Positions 7,773 to 15,918 of a stretch of DNA of 25,917 nt are shown one piece after another. Source of the stretch: Bacillota bacterium (GTDB taxonomy: Bacteria; Bacillota; Clostridia; Lachnospirales; Cellulosilyticaceae); assembly GCA_023436395.1 (NCBI GenBank), contig JAEZJJ010000049.1, positions 1 through 25,917 on the forward strand. Direction: 5' to 3'. Under the pieces are notes generated by a model. The model was not told where the DNA came from. It made no database searches and worked only from the letters and a program-made list of their open reading frames with translations. The position numbers and the translations under genes were made by a program. The stretch's first letter is position 1; the number at the start of each line of letters is the position of its first letter.

Positions 7773-8783
7773 ATGACTATTAAGGAAATATCAAAAATGG
7801 TAGGAGTTTCTCCAGCTACAGTGTCTTTAGCACTTAATAATAAGGAGGGGGTTAGTGAAGAGACAAAAAAAATAATATGGCATATAGCTAATAAGTATGG
7901 ATATGTAAAAAAAGGAGTTATGAAAAAAAACATCTTATTTATCAAGTACATAGGAAATGGAGCTGCTATTGAACATAATGGGGATTTTGTGGCACGTATT
8001 ATAGATGCCATTGAATCTGCAGTAAGTAATCTAAACTATAACTTGGTTATTAAGAATATTGAAGCAGGTTATTTTGATAAAGAAATACATAGTGTCAATT
8101 TTGATGATTTTGAAGGGATTATTTTATTGGGAACAGAACTTGAAGATCATGAAGGAAAACTAATCTCCAATATAAATATACCTGTTGTAGCCGTGGATCA
8201 TATGTTTGAAGACTACGATGTGGATAGTGTAGTTATGGATAACTACGGAGGCATATTTACAGCAGTTAAATATTTATATGATTTAGGGCATCGAGAAATT
8301 GGATACATAGATAGTAATATTCAATTTTCTAATTTTAATCAAAGAAGATTAGGATATTTTAGGGCATTAGATAAACTTAATTTGACCTATAAAACTTCCT
8401 ATATTAAGATTGTAGCTCCAAATTTAGAAGGTGCTTATAATACCATGTTAACTCAGCTTGAAAAAAATCAACCATTGCCCACAGCCTTCATAGCTGCAAA
8501 CGATACTATTGCTATAGGTACAATAAAAGCACTTAAAGAAAAAGACATCAATGTTCCAGAAGAAATATCGATTATTGGATTTGATGATATTCCCTTTGGA
8601 AAGATATTAGATAAACCATTAACTACTATGCAGGTAGATAAAGAACAAATAGGTTATCTAGCTGTTAGTGTACTGCATAATAAAATTAACAAAGTTTCAC
8701 AAGGACACATAAAAACTTTAACTAGGACTAACTTAATTGAAAGAGAAAGTACGCTACCACCAGCAACTACAATGGAGAGATAA
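7773..8783 (+). CDS. LacI-family transcriptional regulator (second paralogue)
   Basis: 336-aa close paralogue of the regulator one gene upstream, over half identical by eye along its length. The helix-turn-helix reads MTIKEISKMVGVSPATVSLALNNK, and the effector domain retains VMDNYGGIFTAVKYLYDLGHREIGYID, AANDTIAIGTIKALKE and IIGFDDIPF. The start is uncertain: an ATG three codons upstream (7764) is possible, but 7773 aligns with the paralogue's start. No clear Shine-Dalgarno precedes either, and a four-codon ATG...TAA mini-frame (7760-7771) overlaps the region, so translation may be weak or coupled. Only 82 nt separate it from the importer's binding-protein gene, with no terminator between, so it may be the first gene of the importer/BMC transcript. 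Confidence 0.92.
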   Translation: MTIKEISKMVGVSPATVSLALNNKEGVSEETKKIIWHIANKYGYVKKGVMKKNILFIKYIGNGAAIEHNGDFVARIIDAIESAVSNLNYNLVIKNIEAGYFDKEIHSVNFDDFEGIILLGTELEDHEGKLISNINIPVVAVDHMFEDYDVDSVVMDNYGGIFTAVKYLYDLGHREIGYIDSNIQFSNFNQRRLGYFRALDKLNLTYKTSYIKIVAPNLEGAYNTMLTQLEKNQPLPTAFIAANDTIAIGTIKALKEKDINVPEEISIIGFDDIPFGKILDKPLTTMQVDKEQIGYLAVSVLHNKINKVSQGHIKTLTRTNLIERESTLPPATTMER

Positions 8784-8865
8784 TAATCTACATATAAAAA
8801 CAAATTGATGATGTAGTTATTATAAAAATCTAGGAGAAAAACTATTACAAAATGGAGGATTACAT

Positions 8866-9951
8866 ATGAAAAGAAAATTTTTAGCATTACTTACAACAGG
8901 GGTATTAACGGCAGCAACTCTAGCAGGATGTGCGTCATCTACAGCAAGTACAGGCAGTAAACCATCTTCAGGATCTTCAGCAGAACAAAAAAGTAAAATT
9001 GCAGTTATTAGAAACTTACCTTCAGACGACCATACAAAACAGTTTTTAGAAGGTGTAACAACTGAAGGTGAATCACTTGGTTATCAAGTAGATACATTCA
9101 TTTCTAATGGTGATGATGCTAAATTTCAAGAATTAGTAGCACAACAAATTCAAAAAGGATATGATGGCCTTGTTATTTCACATGGTAAAGCAGAATATTC
9201 TACAGAAATGTTAAAACCTGCACTTGACAAGGGTATGAAGATTGTTACATTTGATACAGCATTTAAAGATGGTGTTATTCCTGAAGGAATTACCTCAACA
9301 GCACAGGATGATATAGCTTTAGCAAAATTATCACTGGATGAAATTGTAGCAGCATCTGCTAACAAACCAGCAAAAGTATTAAAAATATGGTATGGACCAG
9401 GGGTGCCACCACTTGATAGACGTGATGAGGTTTACAAACAATATGAAGCAGAAGGTAAAATTGAAACTGTAGAATTTATTGGGCCATCTACCCTAGATGA
9501 TGTACAAGGAGAAGTAGCTAATAGAGTAGGAGCAGTGCTTCCTAAGTATGCTGAAGGTTCAGTAGATGCAATGTGGGGGTCTTGGGATGAATTAGCTAAA
9601 GGTGGTTATAAGGCCTTAAAAGAAGCTAATCGTACAGACATAAATTTAGTATCTATTGACGTTTCTAACCAAGATATCAATCTTATGATGGAAGAAAATA
9701 GTGTGTGGTCTGCAACAGCAGCTGTAGATCCAAAGCTTATTGGAATTGTTAACATGAGAATTTTAGCTAAAAAGTTAAAAGGTGAAGAAACACCTCAAAC
9801 TTATGACCTTACAGCAAATCTTATTAAAAAATCAGATCTTAAATCAGATACAACTATGAATACCTTAAGTGAAGTAGTTGAAGGTTGGGGAAAATCTGAT
9901 GCATTCAATGAACCATGGATGGACGAATTACGTGAAAAAAATAAGAAATAG
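8866..9951 (+). CDS. Sugar ABC transporter substrate-binding lipoprotein
   Basis: 361-aa ribose-type (Peripla_BP_4) binding protein of an ABC importer. The signal peptide ends in the lipobox LAGC with the lipidated Cys at 22, followed by a Ser/Gly-rich linker. The mature protein begins SKIAVIRNLPSDDHTKQFLEGV and keeps the RbsB-like order of segments (QIQKGYDGLVISHG, KGMKIVTFDT). GGAGG precedes the start. It is followed by the matching ATPase and permease and then by methylthioribose-type kinase and isomerase genes. From this context the ligand is inferred to be 5-methylthioribose, 5-deoxyribose or a related C5-modified pentose. A hairpin in the 95-nt gap downstream would favour more binding protein than membrane components. 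Confidence 0.93.
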   Translation: MKRKFLALLTTGVLTAATLAGCASSTASTGSKPSSGSSAEQKSKIAVIRNLPSDDHTKQFLEGVTTEGESLGYQVDTFISNGDDAKFQELVAQQIQKGYDGLVISHGKAEYSTEMLKPALDKGMKIVTFDTAFKDGVIPEGITSTAQDDIALAKLSLDEIVAASANKPAKVLKIWYGPGVPPLDRRDEVYKQYEAEGKIETVEFIGPSTLDDVQGEVANRVGAVLPKYAEGSVDAMWGSWDELAKGGYKALKEANRTDINLVSIDVSNQDINLMMEENSVWSATAAVDPKLIGIVNMRILAKKLKGEETPQTYDLTANLIKKSDLKSDTTMNTLSEVVEGWGKSDAFNEPWMDELREKNKK

Positions 9952-9980
9952 GTAAATGGTATTTAATTAGGGATTTAGCT

Positions 9981-10010
9981 AATAGAGAAGACTGATAAGT
10001 CTTCTCTGTT
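9981..10010 (+). terminator. Intercistronic hairpin after binding-protein gene
   Basis: AGAGAAGAC and GTCTTCTCT form a perfect 9-bp stem around TGATAA, extendable to 12 bp with one G-U. The T-tract after it is weak. It probably acts as a partial terminator or 3'-end stabiliser, as often found after binding-protein genes. Confidence 0.6.
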
Positions 10011-10046
10011 ATTATAAAGCCAGTTGAAAGGGATGGATGTGGTCTA

Positions 10047-11570
10047 ATGGAAGAAACAAAACGTATTAATTTAAAGATGCAAAACATATCAATAGAATTC
10101 CCTGGAGTAAAGGCGCTTTCTAACGTGGATTTTGAAATTCAAAGTGGAGGTATTTACGCACTTATAGGTGCTAATGGAGCCGGAAAATCAACGTTAATGA
10201 AGGTTCTATCAGGTGTAAATTCTGATTATACAGGTGATATTTTTATTGATAAAGAAAAGGTTGAAATACGTTCGCCCAAAATAGCAAAAAGTAAAGGGAT
10301 TGAAATTGTATACCAGGAAGTTGATACAGCTCTTATTCCATATTTAAGTGTAGCAGAAAACATTATGCTAAACAGTATTGTTAACAATATGGATAAAAAA
10401 CAAGTTATTAAATGGAAAGAAATCTATACTAGGGCAGAAAAAGCCTTAGAAAAATTAAATATCTCCATCAATACAAGAAGTTTGGTGAGTGATTTATCAC
10501 TTGCAGAAAAACAGATGGTTTTAATTGCCAGAGCAGTTGTAGAAGAATGCCGTTTTCTTATTCTAGATGAACCGACAGCGCCACTAAGTAATACGGAAAC
10601 GAAAGAATTATTTAGGATTGTAAGAGACTTATCACAAAATGAAAATGTTGGTGTTATCTTTATCTCTCATAGGTTACATGAACTATTTGAAATTTGTGAG
10701 CATATCACAATTATGAAAGATGGGGCAATTGTTGCTAATCTACCTATTGATGATAATCTGGAACCTAAGCAAGTTGTGGAAATGATGTTAGGTAGGAAAT
10801 ATGATGATGCTTATCCAAAGAAAGATATAAAAATAGGAGATGTTTTATTAGATGTTAGGAATCTTAGCGAGAAAAATGGGGCTGTTAAGAATATAAGCTT
10901 TCAAGTAAGAAAAGGCGAGATAGTAGGAGTATCAGGACTTGTAGGTGCAGGTAAAACTGAACTTTGTAAAACCCTTTTTGGAGCAATGAAGCAAAATGAT
11001 GGTGAGATTAAACTAAATGGAAAAACACTTAAAGTCACGAATCCGTACAATGCTGTTAAACAAGGATTTGCTTTAGTCCCAGAAGAAAGAAGAAAAGAAG
11101 GAATTCTTGTAGAAGATTGTATTTATATGAATCTTTCATCCACATCTCTTAATAAATATACGAATAGGTTTAGCTTTGTAAGGAAGAATGATGAGAAAAG
11201 TGCAGCGAGAGAGCTGATTAAAGATCTAGGTATTAAAACTCCTTCGGAGTGTCAACTCGTAAAACTATTATCAGGAGGAAATCAGCAAAAAGTGGCAGTA
11301 GGAAAATGGTTGGTTTCAGATGCAGAAGTCTATATTTTTGATGAACCTACAAAGGGAGTAGATGTAGGAGCTAAACAAGATATTTTTGAGCTCATTAGCC
11401 GTCTAGCAGCAATGGGTAAAGGCATTATATATGCTTCATGTGAGTTCGCGGAAATCTTAGGAATTGCTGATAGAAGCTATGTGATGTACGATGGTGAAAT
11501 TGTAAAAGAACTTGAAGTTTCAAAAACTAATGAAGAAGAACTTCTTTATTATTCAACGGGAGGACGTTAA
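10047..11570 (+). CDS. Sugar ABC transporter ATP-binding protein (tandem ABC domains)
   Basis: 507-aa RbsA/MglA-type double ATPase that powers the importer from the cytoplasmic side. The first domain has Walker A GANGAGKST (41-49), a degenerate signature (LSLAEKQM) and Walker B FLILDEPTAPLS. The second has Walker A GLVGAGKTE, signature LSGGNQQKVAVGKWL and Walker B VYIFDEPTKGVDVG. The asymmetry between a degenerate N-terminal signature and a consensus C-terminal one is normal for this subfamily. Its stop codon is two nt before the permease start, so the two are translationally coupled. Confidence 0.95.
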   Translation: MEETKRINLKMQNISIEFPGVKALSNVDFEIQSGGIYALIGANGAGKSTLMKVLSGVNSDYTGDIFIDKEKVEIRSPKIAKSKGIEIVYQEVDTALIPYLSVAENIMLNSIVNNMDKKQVIKWKEIYTRAEKALEKLNISINTRSLVSDLSLAEKQMVLIARAVVEECRFLILDEPTAPLSNTETKELFRIVRDLSQNENVGVIFISHRLHELFEICEHITIMKDGAIVANLPIDDNLEPKQVVEMMLGRKYDDAYPKKDIKIGDVLLDVRNLSEKNGAVKNISFQVRKGEIVGVSGLVGAGKTELCKTLFGAMKQNDGEIKLNGKTLKVTNPYNAVKQGFALVPEERRKEGILVEDCIYMNLSSTSLNKYTNRFSFVRKNDEKSAARELIKDLGIKTPSECQLVKLLSGGNQQKVAVGKWLVSDAEVYIFDEPTKGVDVGAKQDIFELISRLAAMGKGIIYASCEFAEILGIADRSYVMYDGEIVKELEVSKTNEEELLYYSTGGR

Positions 11571-11572
11571 AT

Positions 11573-12580
11573 ATGGAAGCTAATACGAAGAAACAAACAA
11601 CAGTTAACAAGGAAAAGAAAATGTCAGTCATAGACTTCCTAAGTAAATGGGGAACAGTTATTACTATTGTTTTTCTTATTCTATTGTTTACTATCTTAAC
11701 ACCAGGAACATTCTTAACTGTAAGCAATATGACAACTATATTAAGGAGTATTTCAATTGTAACTGTAATTGCCATAGGGGTAACTATTTCACTTACAGTT
11801 AATGGCTTTGACTTATCAGTAGGATCAACAGCTACTTTTTCCACATCACTAGTCATGACAATGTTTATATGGTATGGTATGCCAACATTTACATCTATTG
11901 GTATAGCGCTTATAGTGGCTCTTTTAGTAGCAAGTGTAAACTCGTTTTTAATTGTAAAACTTAAAGTACCAGATATGTTAGCAACACTTGCATCTATGTT
12001 TATCTTTCAAGGAGTTGCAATGACATATGCAGGCGGTGGTTCTGTGTCAGAGAACATGGCGAGGCTTGATGGAACAATCACAACAGGTAAAGTACCAGGG
12101 TTGTTCTCAAAGATAGGACAAGCGCCTTGGATTATCATTATTATGTTAGTAGTAGTTATATTGGTACATATTTTCTTGACTTATACAAAACATGGACGTT
12201 ACATGTATGCTGTAGGTGGTAATCAAGAAGCAGCGCGCCTTTCAGGTATTCCAGTAAATCGTTATCGTGCATTAGCTTATTTCTTATCTACACTATTTGC
12301 AGCTCTTGGTGGTATCTTAATAGCAGCTAGAGTTGGGTCAGCTCAAATAAATGCGGGTGCTGGCTATCTTATGCCTGCTGTTGCCGCAGCTTACATCGGT
12401 TTTTCTTTTGCAGGGGCTGGAAAAGCTAATGCAATAGGAACTCTTGTGGGAGCGTTATTAGTGGGAATTCTAGAAAATGGTCTTGTAATGCTTTCTGTTC
12501 CTTATTATTCATTAGATATTGTTAAAGGAGCTGTTTTAGCTATTGCTTTAGCAAGTACGTACTTTAGGAAGAAAAACTAA
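11573..12580 (+). CDS. Sugar ABC transporter permease
   Basis: 335-aa polytopic membrane protein of the BPD_transp_2 (RbsC) family, with about nine or ten hydrophobic segments starting near residue 28. Family features include NGFDLSVGSTATFS, KVPDMLATLASMFIFQGVA, YAVGGNQEAARLSGIPVNRYR and the glycine/alanine-rich AAAYIGFSFAGAGKANAIGTLVGALL. GGGAGG lies at the end of the ATPase gene. It forms the channel of the importer whose binding protein and ATPase are just upstream. The kinase gene begins 52 nt later with no terminator, tying uptake to the BMC pathway. Confidence 0.94.
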   Translation: MEANTKKQTTVNKEKKMSVIDFLSKWGTVITIVFLILLFTILTPGTFLTVSNMTTILRSISIVTVIAIGVTISLTVNGFDLSVGSTATFSTSLVMTMFIWYGMPTFTSIGIALIVALLVASVNSFLIVKLKVPDMLATLASMFIFQGVAMTYAGGGSVSENMARLDGTITTGKVPGLFSKIGQAPWIIIIMLVVVILVHIFLTYTKHGRYMYAVGGNQEAARLSGIPVNRYRALAYFLSTLFAALGGILIAARVGSAQINAGAGYLMPAVAAAYIGFSFAGAGKANAIGTLVGALLVGILENGLVMLSVPYYSLDIVKGAVLAIALASTYFRKKN

Positions 12581-12632
12581 TTAGAAATATAGTAAATAAA
12601 TCAATCATAAATAGGAAAGGGGACTTGATATT

Positions 12633-13859
12633 ATGTCTAAATTTAATCAGTATTTCTTAATGAACACAGAAGATATTAAAGAGTATGCAAAGGAAAAGCT
12701 AACTATTTTCTCACATAATGCAGAGCTTAATTCTAAAGAAATTGGTGATGGAAATCTTAATTATGTATTTAAAGTATGGGAAGAAGCTACTGGAAAATCT
12801 GTAATTATCAAACAAGCTGGAGGGGAAGCAAGAATTTCTTCGGATATTAAGCTTTCTACAGATAGAACAAGAATTGAAGCGGAAATTCTAATTAGTCAAG
12901 GAAAGCTAGCACCAGGACTTGTACCAGAAGTTTACTTATATGATCCAATCATGTGTACTTGTGCAATGGAAGATTTATCTGATCATACCATTATGAGAAC
13001 TGCTCTTATGAGACATGAGATTTTTCCTCATTTTGCAGATCATATATCCACCTTTATGGTTCAAACTTTAATAGGAACGACTGATATTTGCGTAGATCAT
13101 AAAGAGAAAAAGAAATCTGTAAGAAATTACATTAATCCTGAGCTTTGCGAGATTTCAGAGGATTTAGTTTATACAGAACCTTTTAATGACATAGGAAATA
13201 GAAATAATGTATTTGCTCCTAATGCATACTTTGTACAAAAAGAGTTATATGATGATAAAAAACTTCATTTAGAAGTAGCAAAATGTAAATTTGAGTTCAT
13301 GAATAATGCACAAGCACTTATTCATGGAGACTTACATACAGGATCTATTTTTGTTACACAAGAGTCAACCAAAGTATTTGATCCGGAATTTGCCTTCTAC
13401 GGACCTATGGGCTATGACATAGGAAATGTAGTAGCTAATATGTTTTTTGCATGGAATAACGGTTATGCAACTATTGAAGATGAGCAGGAAAGAGTGAATT
13501 ATACTAATTGGATTCAAGAGTCAGTACAATCTATGATTGATTTATTCATTGAAAAATACAATAGAGCTTTTACCGAAAAGGTAAAAGATGTAATGGCTAA
13601 AACTGATGGATTTAAAGAGTGGTATTTAACAACTATTTTAAGAGATACAGCTGCGGTAACTGGCCTTGAGCTTATTAGAAGAACAGTTGGACTTGCCAAT
13701 GTGAAAGATATTACAAGCATTGAAGATATAGAAAAAAGAGCAAAAGCAGAAAAAATTTGTATCTTATTAGGTAAAGACTGCATTATGAATCGTGAAAGCT
13801 TTAAATGCGGTAAAGATTTTATAGATGCATTAAATAAAGTTGTAGAAAAAGTAAAATAA
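12633..13859 (+). CDS. mtnK: 5-methylthioribose kinase (or 5-deoxyribose kinase)
   Basis: 408-aa cytoplasmic sugar kinase of the MtnK family (aminoglycoside-phosphotransferase fold). It phosphorylates C1 of 5-methylthioribose and, in some relatives, 5-deoxyribose. Visible motifs are the nucleotide-binding loop IGDGNLNYVF (37-46), the catalytic loop LIHGDLHTGSIF with Asp233, and the metal-binding DPEFAFYGPMGYDIGN with Asp250 and Glu252. Length is normal for MtnK. AAAGGGGA precedes the start. It lies between the sugar importer and MtnA. The window has no nucleosidase, so the free sugar is probably imported. Sequence alone does not separate methylthioribose from deoxyribose specificity. No encapsulation peptide is visible. 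Confidence 0.9.
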   Translation: MSKFNQYFLMNTEDIKEYAKEKLTIFSHNAELNSKEIGDGNLNYVFKVWEEATGKSVIIKQAGGEARISSDIKLSTDRTRIEAEILISQGKLAPGLVPEVYLYDPIMCTCAMEDLSDHTIMRTALMRHEIFPHFADHISTFMVQTLIGTTDICVDHKEKKKSVRNYINPELCEISEDLVYTEPFNDIGNRNNVFAPNAYFVQKELYDDKKLHLEVAKCKFEFMNNAQALIHGDLHTGSIFVTQESTKVFDPEFAFYGPMGYDIGNVVANMFFAWNNGYATIEDEQERVNYTNWIQESVQSMIDLFIEKYNRAFTEKVKDVMAKTDGFKEWYLTTILRDTAAVTGLELIRRTVGLANVKDITSIEDIEKRAKAEKICILLGKDCIMNRESFKCGKDFIDALNKVVEKVK

Positions 13860-13883
13860 TTCAACATGACAGGAGGTAAAGGC

Positions 13884-14969
13884 ATGGAAGAAAAAAATAT
13901 TATGTTATATGAAACTGTAGCTCTTGATAATGAAAAAAGTGAACTTGTTATTATAGATCAAACGAGGCTTCCTTATGAAACACACATTTTAAGACTTCAT
14001 ACACAAAAACAAATTTGGAATGCTATTTATAAACTAGAAGTAAGAGGAGCACCAGCAATTGGGATTGCAGGAGCAATAGGTGTTTATCTTGCAGCCAAAG
14101 AGATTGAAACAGATCAATACGATGAATTTTATAAAGCATTTAGAGAAGCTAAGGAGTATTTAGATTCTTCGAGGCCAACAGCAGTTAACCTTTCTTGGGC
14201 ATTAAACAGAATGGAACAAGTAGTTTTAGACAATAAGGGTAGGACTGTAGCAGAAATTAAAGAATTATTACATCAGGAGGCTGTAGTAATTAAAGAAGAA
14301 GATACTTGGGTATGTAAAACAATTGGTGAATATGGATTATCACTTGTTAAGCCAGGTGATGGACTTCTTACACACTGTAATGCAGGACAGCTCGCAACAT
14401 CTAAATACGGTACAGCAACAGCTCCTATGTATTTAGGTCACGAAAAAGGATATAACTTTAAAATATTTGCAGATGAAACAAGACCACTTCTTCAAGGAGC
14501 TAGATTAACGGCTTATGAACTTCATTCAGCGGGCTTAGATGTGACACTTATTTGTGATAACATGGCTTCTAGTGTAATGAAAAAAGGTTGGGTTCAAGCA
14601 GTGTTTGTAGGCTGTGACCGTGTAGCTGCTAATGGTGATACAGCTAATAAAATTGGTACATCTGGTGTTGGTATTTTAGCGAAGTATTATGGTGTTCCAA
14701 TGTATATTTGTGCGCCAACCTCAACAATTGATATGAACTGTGAGACAGGAGCAGATATTCATATTGAAGAAAGACCAGCAGAAGAAATTACTGAAATGTG
14801 GTACAAAGAAAGAATGGCTCCAAAAGGTGTTAAAACTTTCAATCCATGCTTTGATGTAACTGATAATAGTTGTATTACAGCAATTATTACCGAATATGGA
14901 ATTGCTAGACCTCCATTTAAAGAATCTTTACAAGAAATCTTTAGAAAAAAAGAAGCAGCTAAAAAATAA
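13884..14969 (+). CDS. mtnA: Methylthioribose-1-phosphate (or 5-deoxyribose-1-phosphate) isomerase
   Basis: 361-aa aldose-ketose isomerase of the MtnA/eIF2B-like family that converts the kinase product to the ribulose-1-phosphate. Key segments are VRGAPAIGIAGAIGVYLA, THCNAGQLAT with catalytic Cys165, FADETRPLLQGARLTAYEL, and GCDRVAANGDTANKIGT with catalytic Asp245. An ATG 18 nt upstream (13866) lies before the AGGAGGT ribosome site, so the ATG at 13884 is the better start. MtnK-MtnA pairs normally feed the universal methionine salvage pathway, but no mtnB/mtnW/mtnX/mtnD homologue follows. A class II aldolase follows instead, as in the DHAP shunt. Confidence 0.92.
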   Translation: MEEKNIMLYETVALDNEKSELVIIDQTRLPYETHILRLHTQKQIWNAIYKLEVRGAPAIGIAGAIGVYLAAKEIETDQYDEFYKAFREAKEYLDSSRPTAVNLSWALNRMEQVVLDNKGRTVAEIKELLHQEAVVIKEEDTWVCKTIGEYGLSLVKPGDGLLTHCNAGQLATSKYGTATAPMYLGHEKGYNFKIFADETRPLLQGARLTAYELHSAGLDVTLICDNMASSVMKKGWVQAVFVGCDRVAANGDTANKIGTSGVGILAKYYGVPMYICAPTSTIDMNCETGADIHIEERPAEEITEMWYKERMAPKGVKTFNPCFDVTDNSCITAIITEYGIARPPFKESLQEIFRKKEAAKK

Positions 14970-15005
14970 GTCTTAAATAGTCTTTGATAAGGAGGGGATA
15001 AAAAG

Positions 15006-15914
15006 ATGGTTGGATATGGAAATGATTTTAGATATCCATCAGATTACGAAGCTAAAAAAGCTATTATTGAAGTAGGAAAGCGAATGTATAATAAAGGTTT
15101 TGTAGCATCTAATGATGGAAATATCAGTTGTAAGGTTGGGCCTAATACCATATGGGCAACACCAACAGGTGTATCCAAAGGATTTATGACACCTGATATG
15201 CTTGTAAAAGTAAATTTTGATGGAAAAGTTCTAATGGGAAAAAGTAAGCCCTCGTCGGAAATAAAGATGCACTTTAGAGTATATAAAGAAAATCCAAATG
15301 TTATGGCGGTGACACATGCGCATCCACCAGTAGCTACATCTTTTGCTATTGCGGGAATTAGCCTTGATCGTGCAATCCTACCAGAAGCAGTTGTGAATTT
15401 AGGGTCAGTACCAATTGCCCATTATGCAACACCAGGAAGTCAGGATGTACCTGATTCGATAGCACCATATTGTAATAGTCATAATGCAGTGCTTCTTGCT
15501 AATCACGGAGCGTTATCATGGGGTAAGGATGTTTTTGAAGCATACCATCGTTTAGAATCTCTAGAGTACTATGCAACAGTGCTTATGTATACTGGTAGAA
15601 TTATAGGTAAGGCTAATGAATTAAGTTGTAATCAAGTAAGTGAACTTATTGATATTAGAGATAAGTTAGGTATTAAATCAGGTGGGATACCTCCTTGTTC
15701 TCTAACAGAGACTAATAATAAAGATGTTGTAAGTTCTGTTGTTTCTACAGCCCCTAGTTTAGTACAATCTAAACCAACTCACTTTGTAGATGCAAGTTGT
15801 GGATGTTCAGTTTCAATCAAACCTGAACAGAAAACGGCTACTAACAAAGAAGCAATTATTGCAGAATTAACAGCGCGTATTACACAACAGGTTTTAGAAA
15901 GTTTAAAGAGGTGA
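15006..15914 (+). CDS. Class II aldolase with C-terminal encapsulation peptide
   Basis: 302-aa zinc aldolase of the FucA/AraD family, inferred to split 5-deoxyribulose-1-phosphate or methylthioribulose-1-phosphate into DHAP and an aldehyde. Visible residues are the NDGNIS loop, active-site Glu85 in SSEIKMHF, zinc ligands His104 and His106 in THAHPP, and His167 in LLANHGAL. The catalytic part ends near 220. FucA enzymes are ~215 aa, so ~80 residues are extra: a low-complexity linker with a CGC motif, then an amphipathic helix (KEAIIAELTARITQQVLESL) typical of BMC encapsulation peptides. AAGGAGGGG precedes the start, and the aldehyde dehydrogenase starts four nt after the stop. Fuculose-, rhamnulose- or methylthioribulose-specific relatives look alike, so the substrate is inferred from MtnK/MtnA. 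Confidence 0.88.
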   Translation: MVGYGNDFRYPSDYEAKKAIIEVGKRMYNKGFVASNDGNISCKVGPNTIWATPTGVSKGFMTPDMLVKVNFDGKVLMGKSKPSSEIKMHFRVYKENPNVMAVTHAHPPVATSFAIAGISLDRAILPEAVVNLGSVPIAHYATPGSQDVPDSIAPYCNSHNAVLLANHGALSWGKDVFEAYHRLESLEYYATVLMYTGRIIGKANELSCNQVSELIDIRDKLGIKSGGIPPCSLTETNNKDVVSSVVSTAPSLVQSKPTHFVDASCGCSVSIKPEQKTATNKEAIIAELTARITQQVLESLKR

Positions 15915-15918
15915 CAGC

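Noticed and set aside
8788..8816. CTACAT...ATGTAG dyad before the importer binding-protein gene as an operator
   Set aside because: The arms are only six nt with a 17-nt spacer in AT-rich DNA, and no matching site occurs at the LacI promoter, so chance is as likely.
12633..15914. Fucose/rhamnose BMC
   Set aside because: The aldolase alone could fit, but the kinase has MtnK motifs and the isomerase is a clear MtnA. No fucose or rhamnose isomerase, FGGY-type kinase or mutarotase is present.
13884..15914. Complete classical methionine salvage pathway
   Set aside because: No dehydratase, enolase/phosphatase, dioxygenase or transaminase genes follow mtnA. The class II aldolase resembles MtnB's family, but its BMC peptide and the acylating dehydrogenase next door favour aldol cleavage. 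MtnB-like dehydration is not fully excluded.
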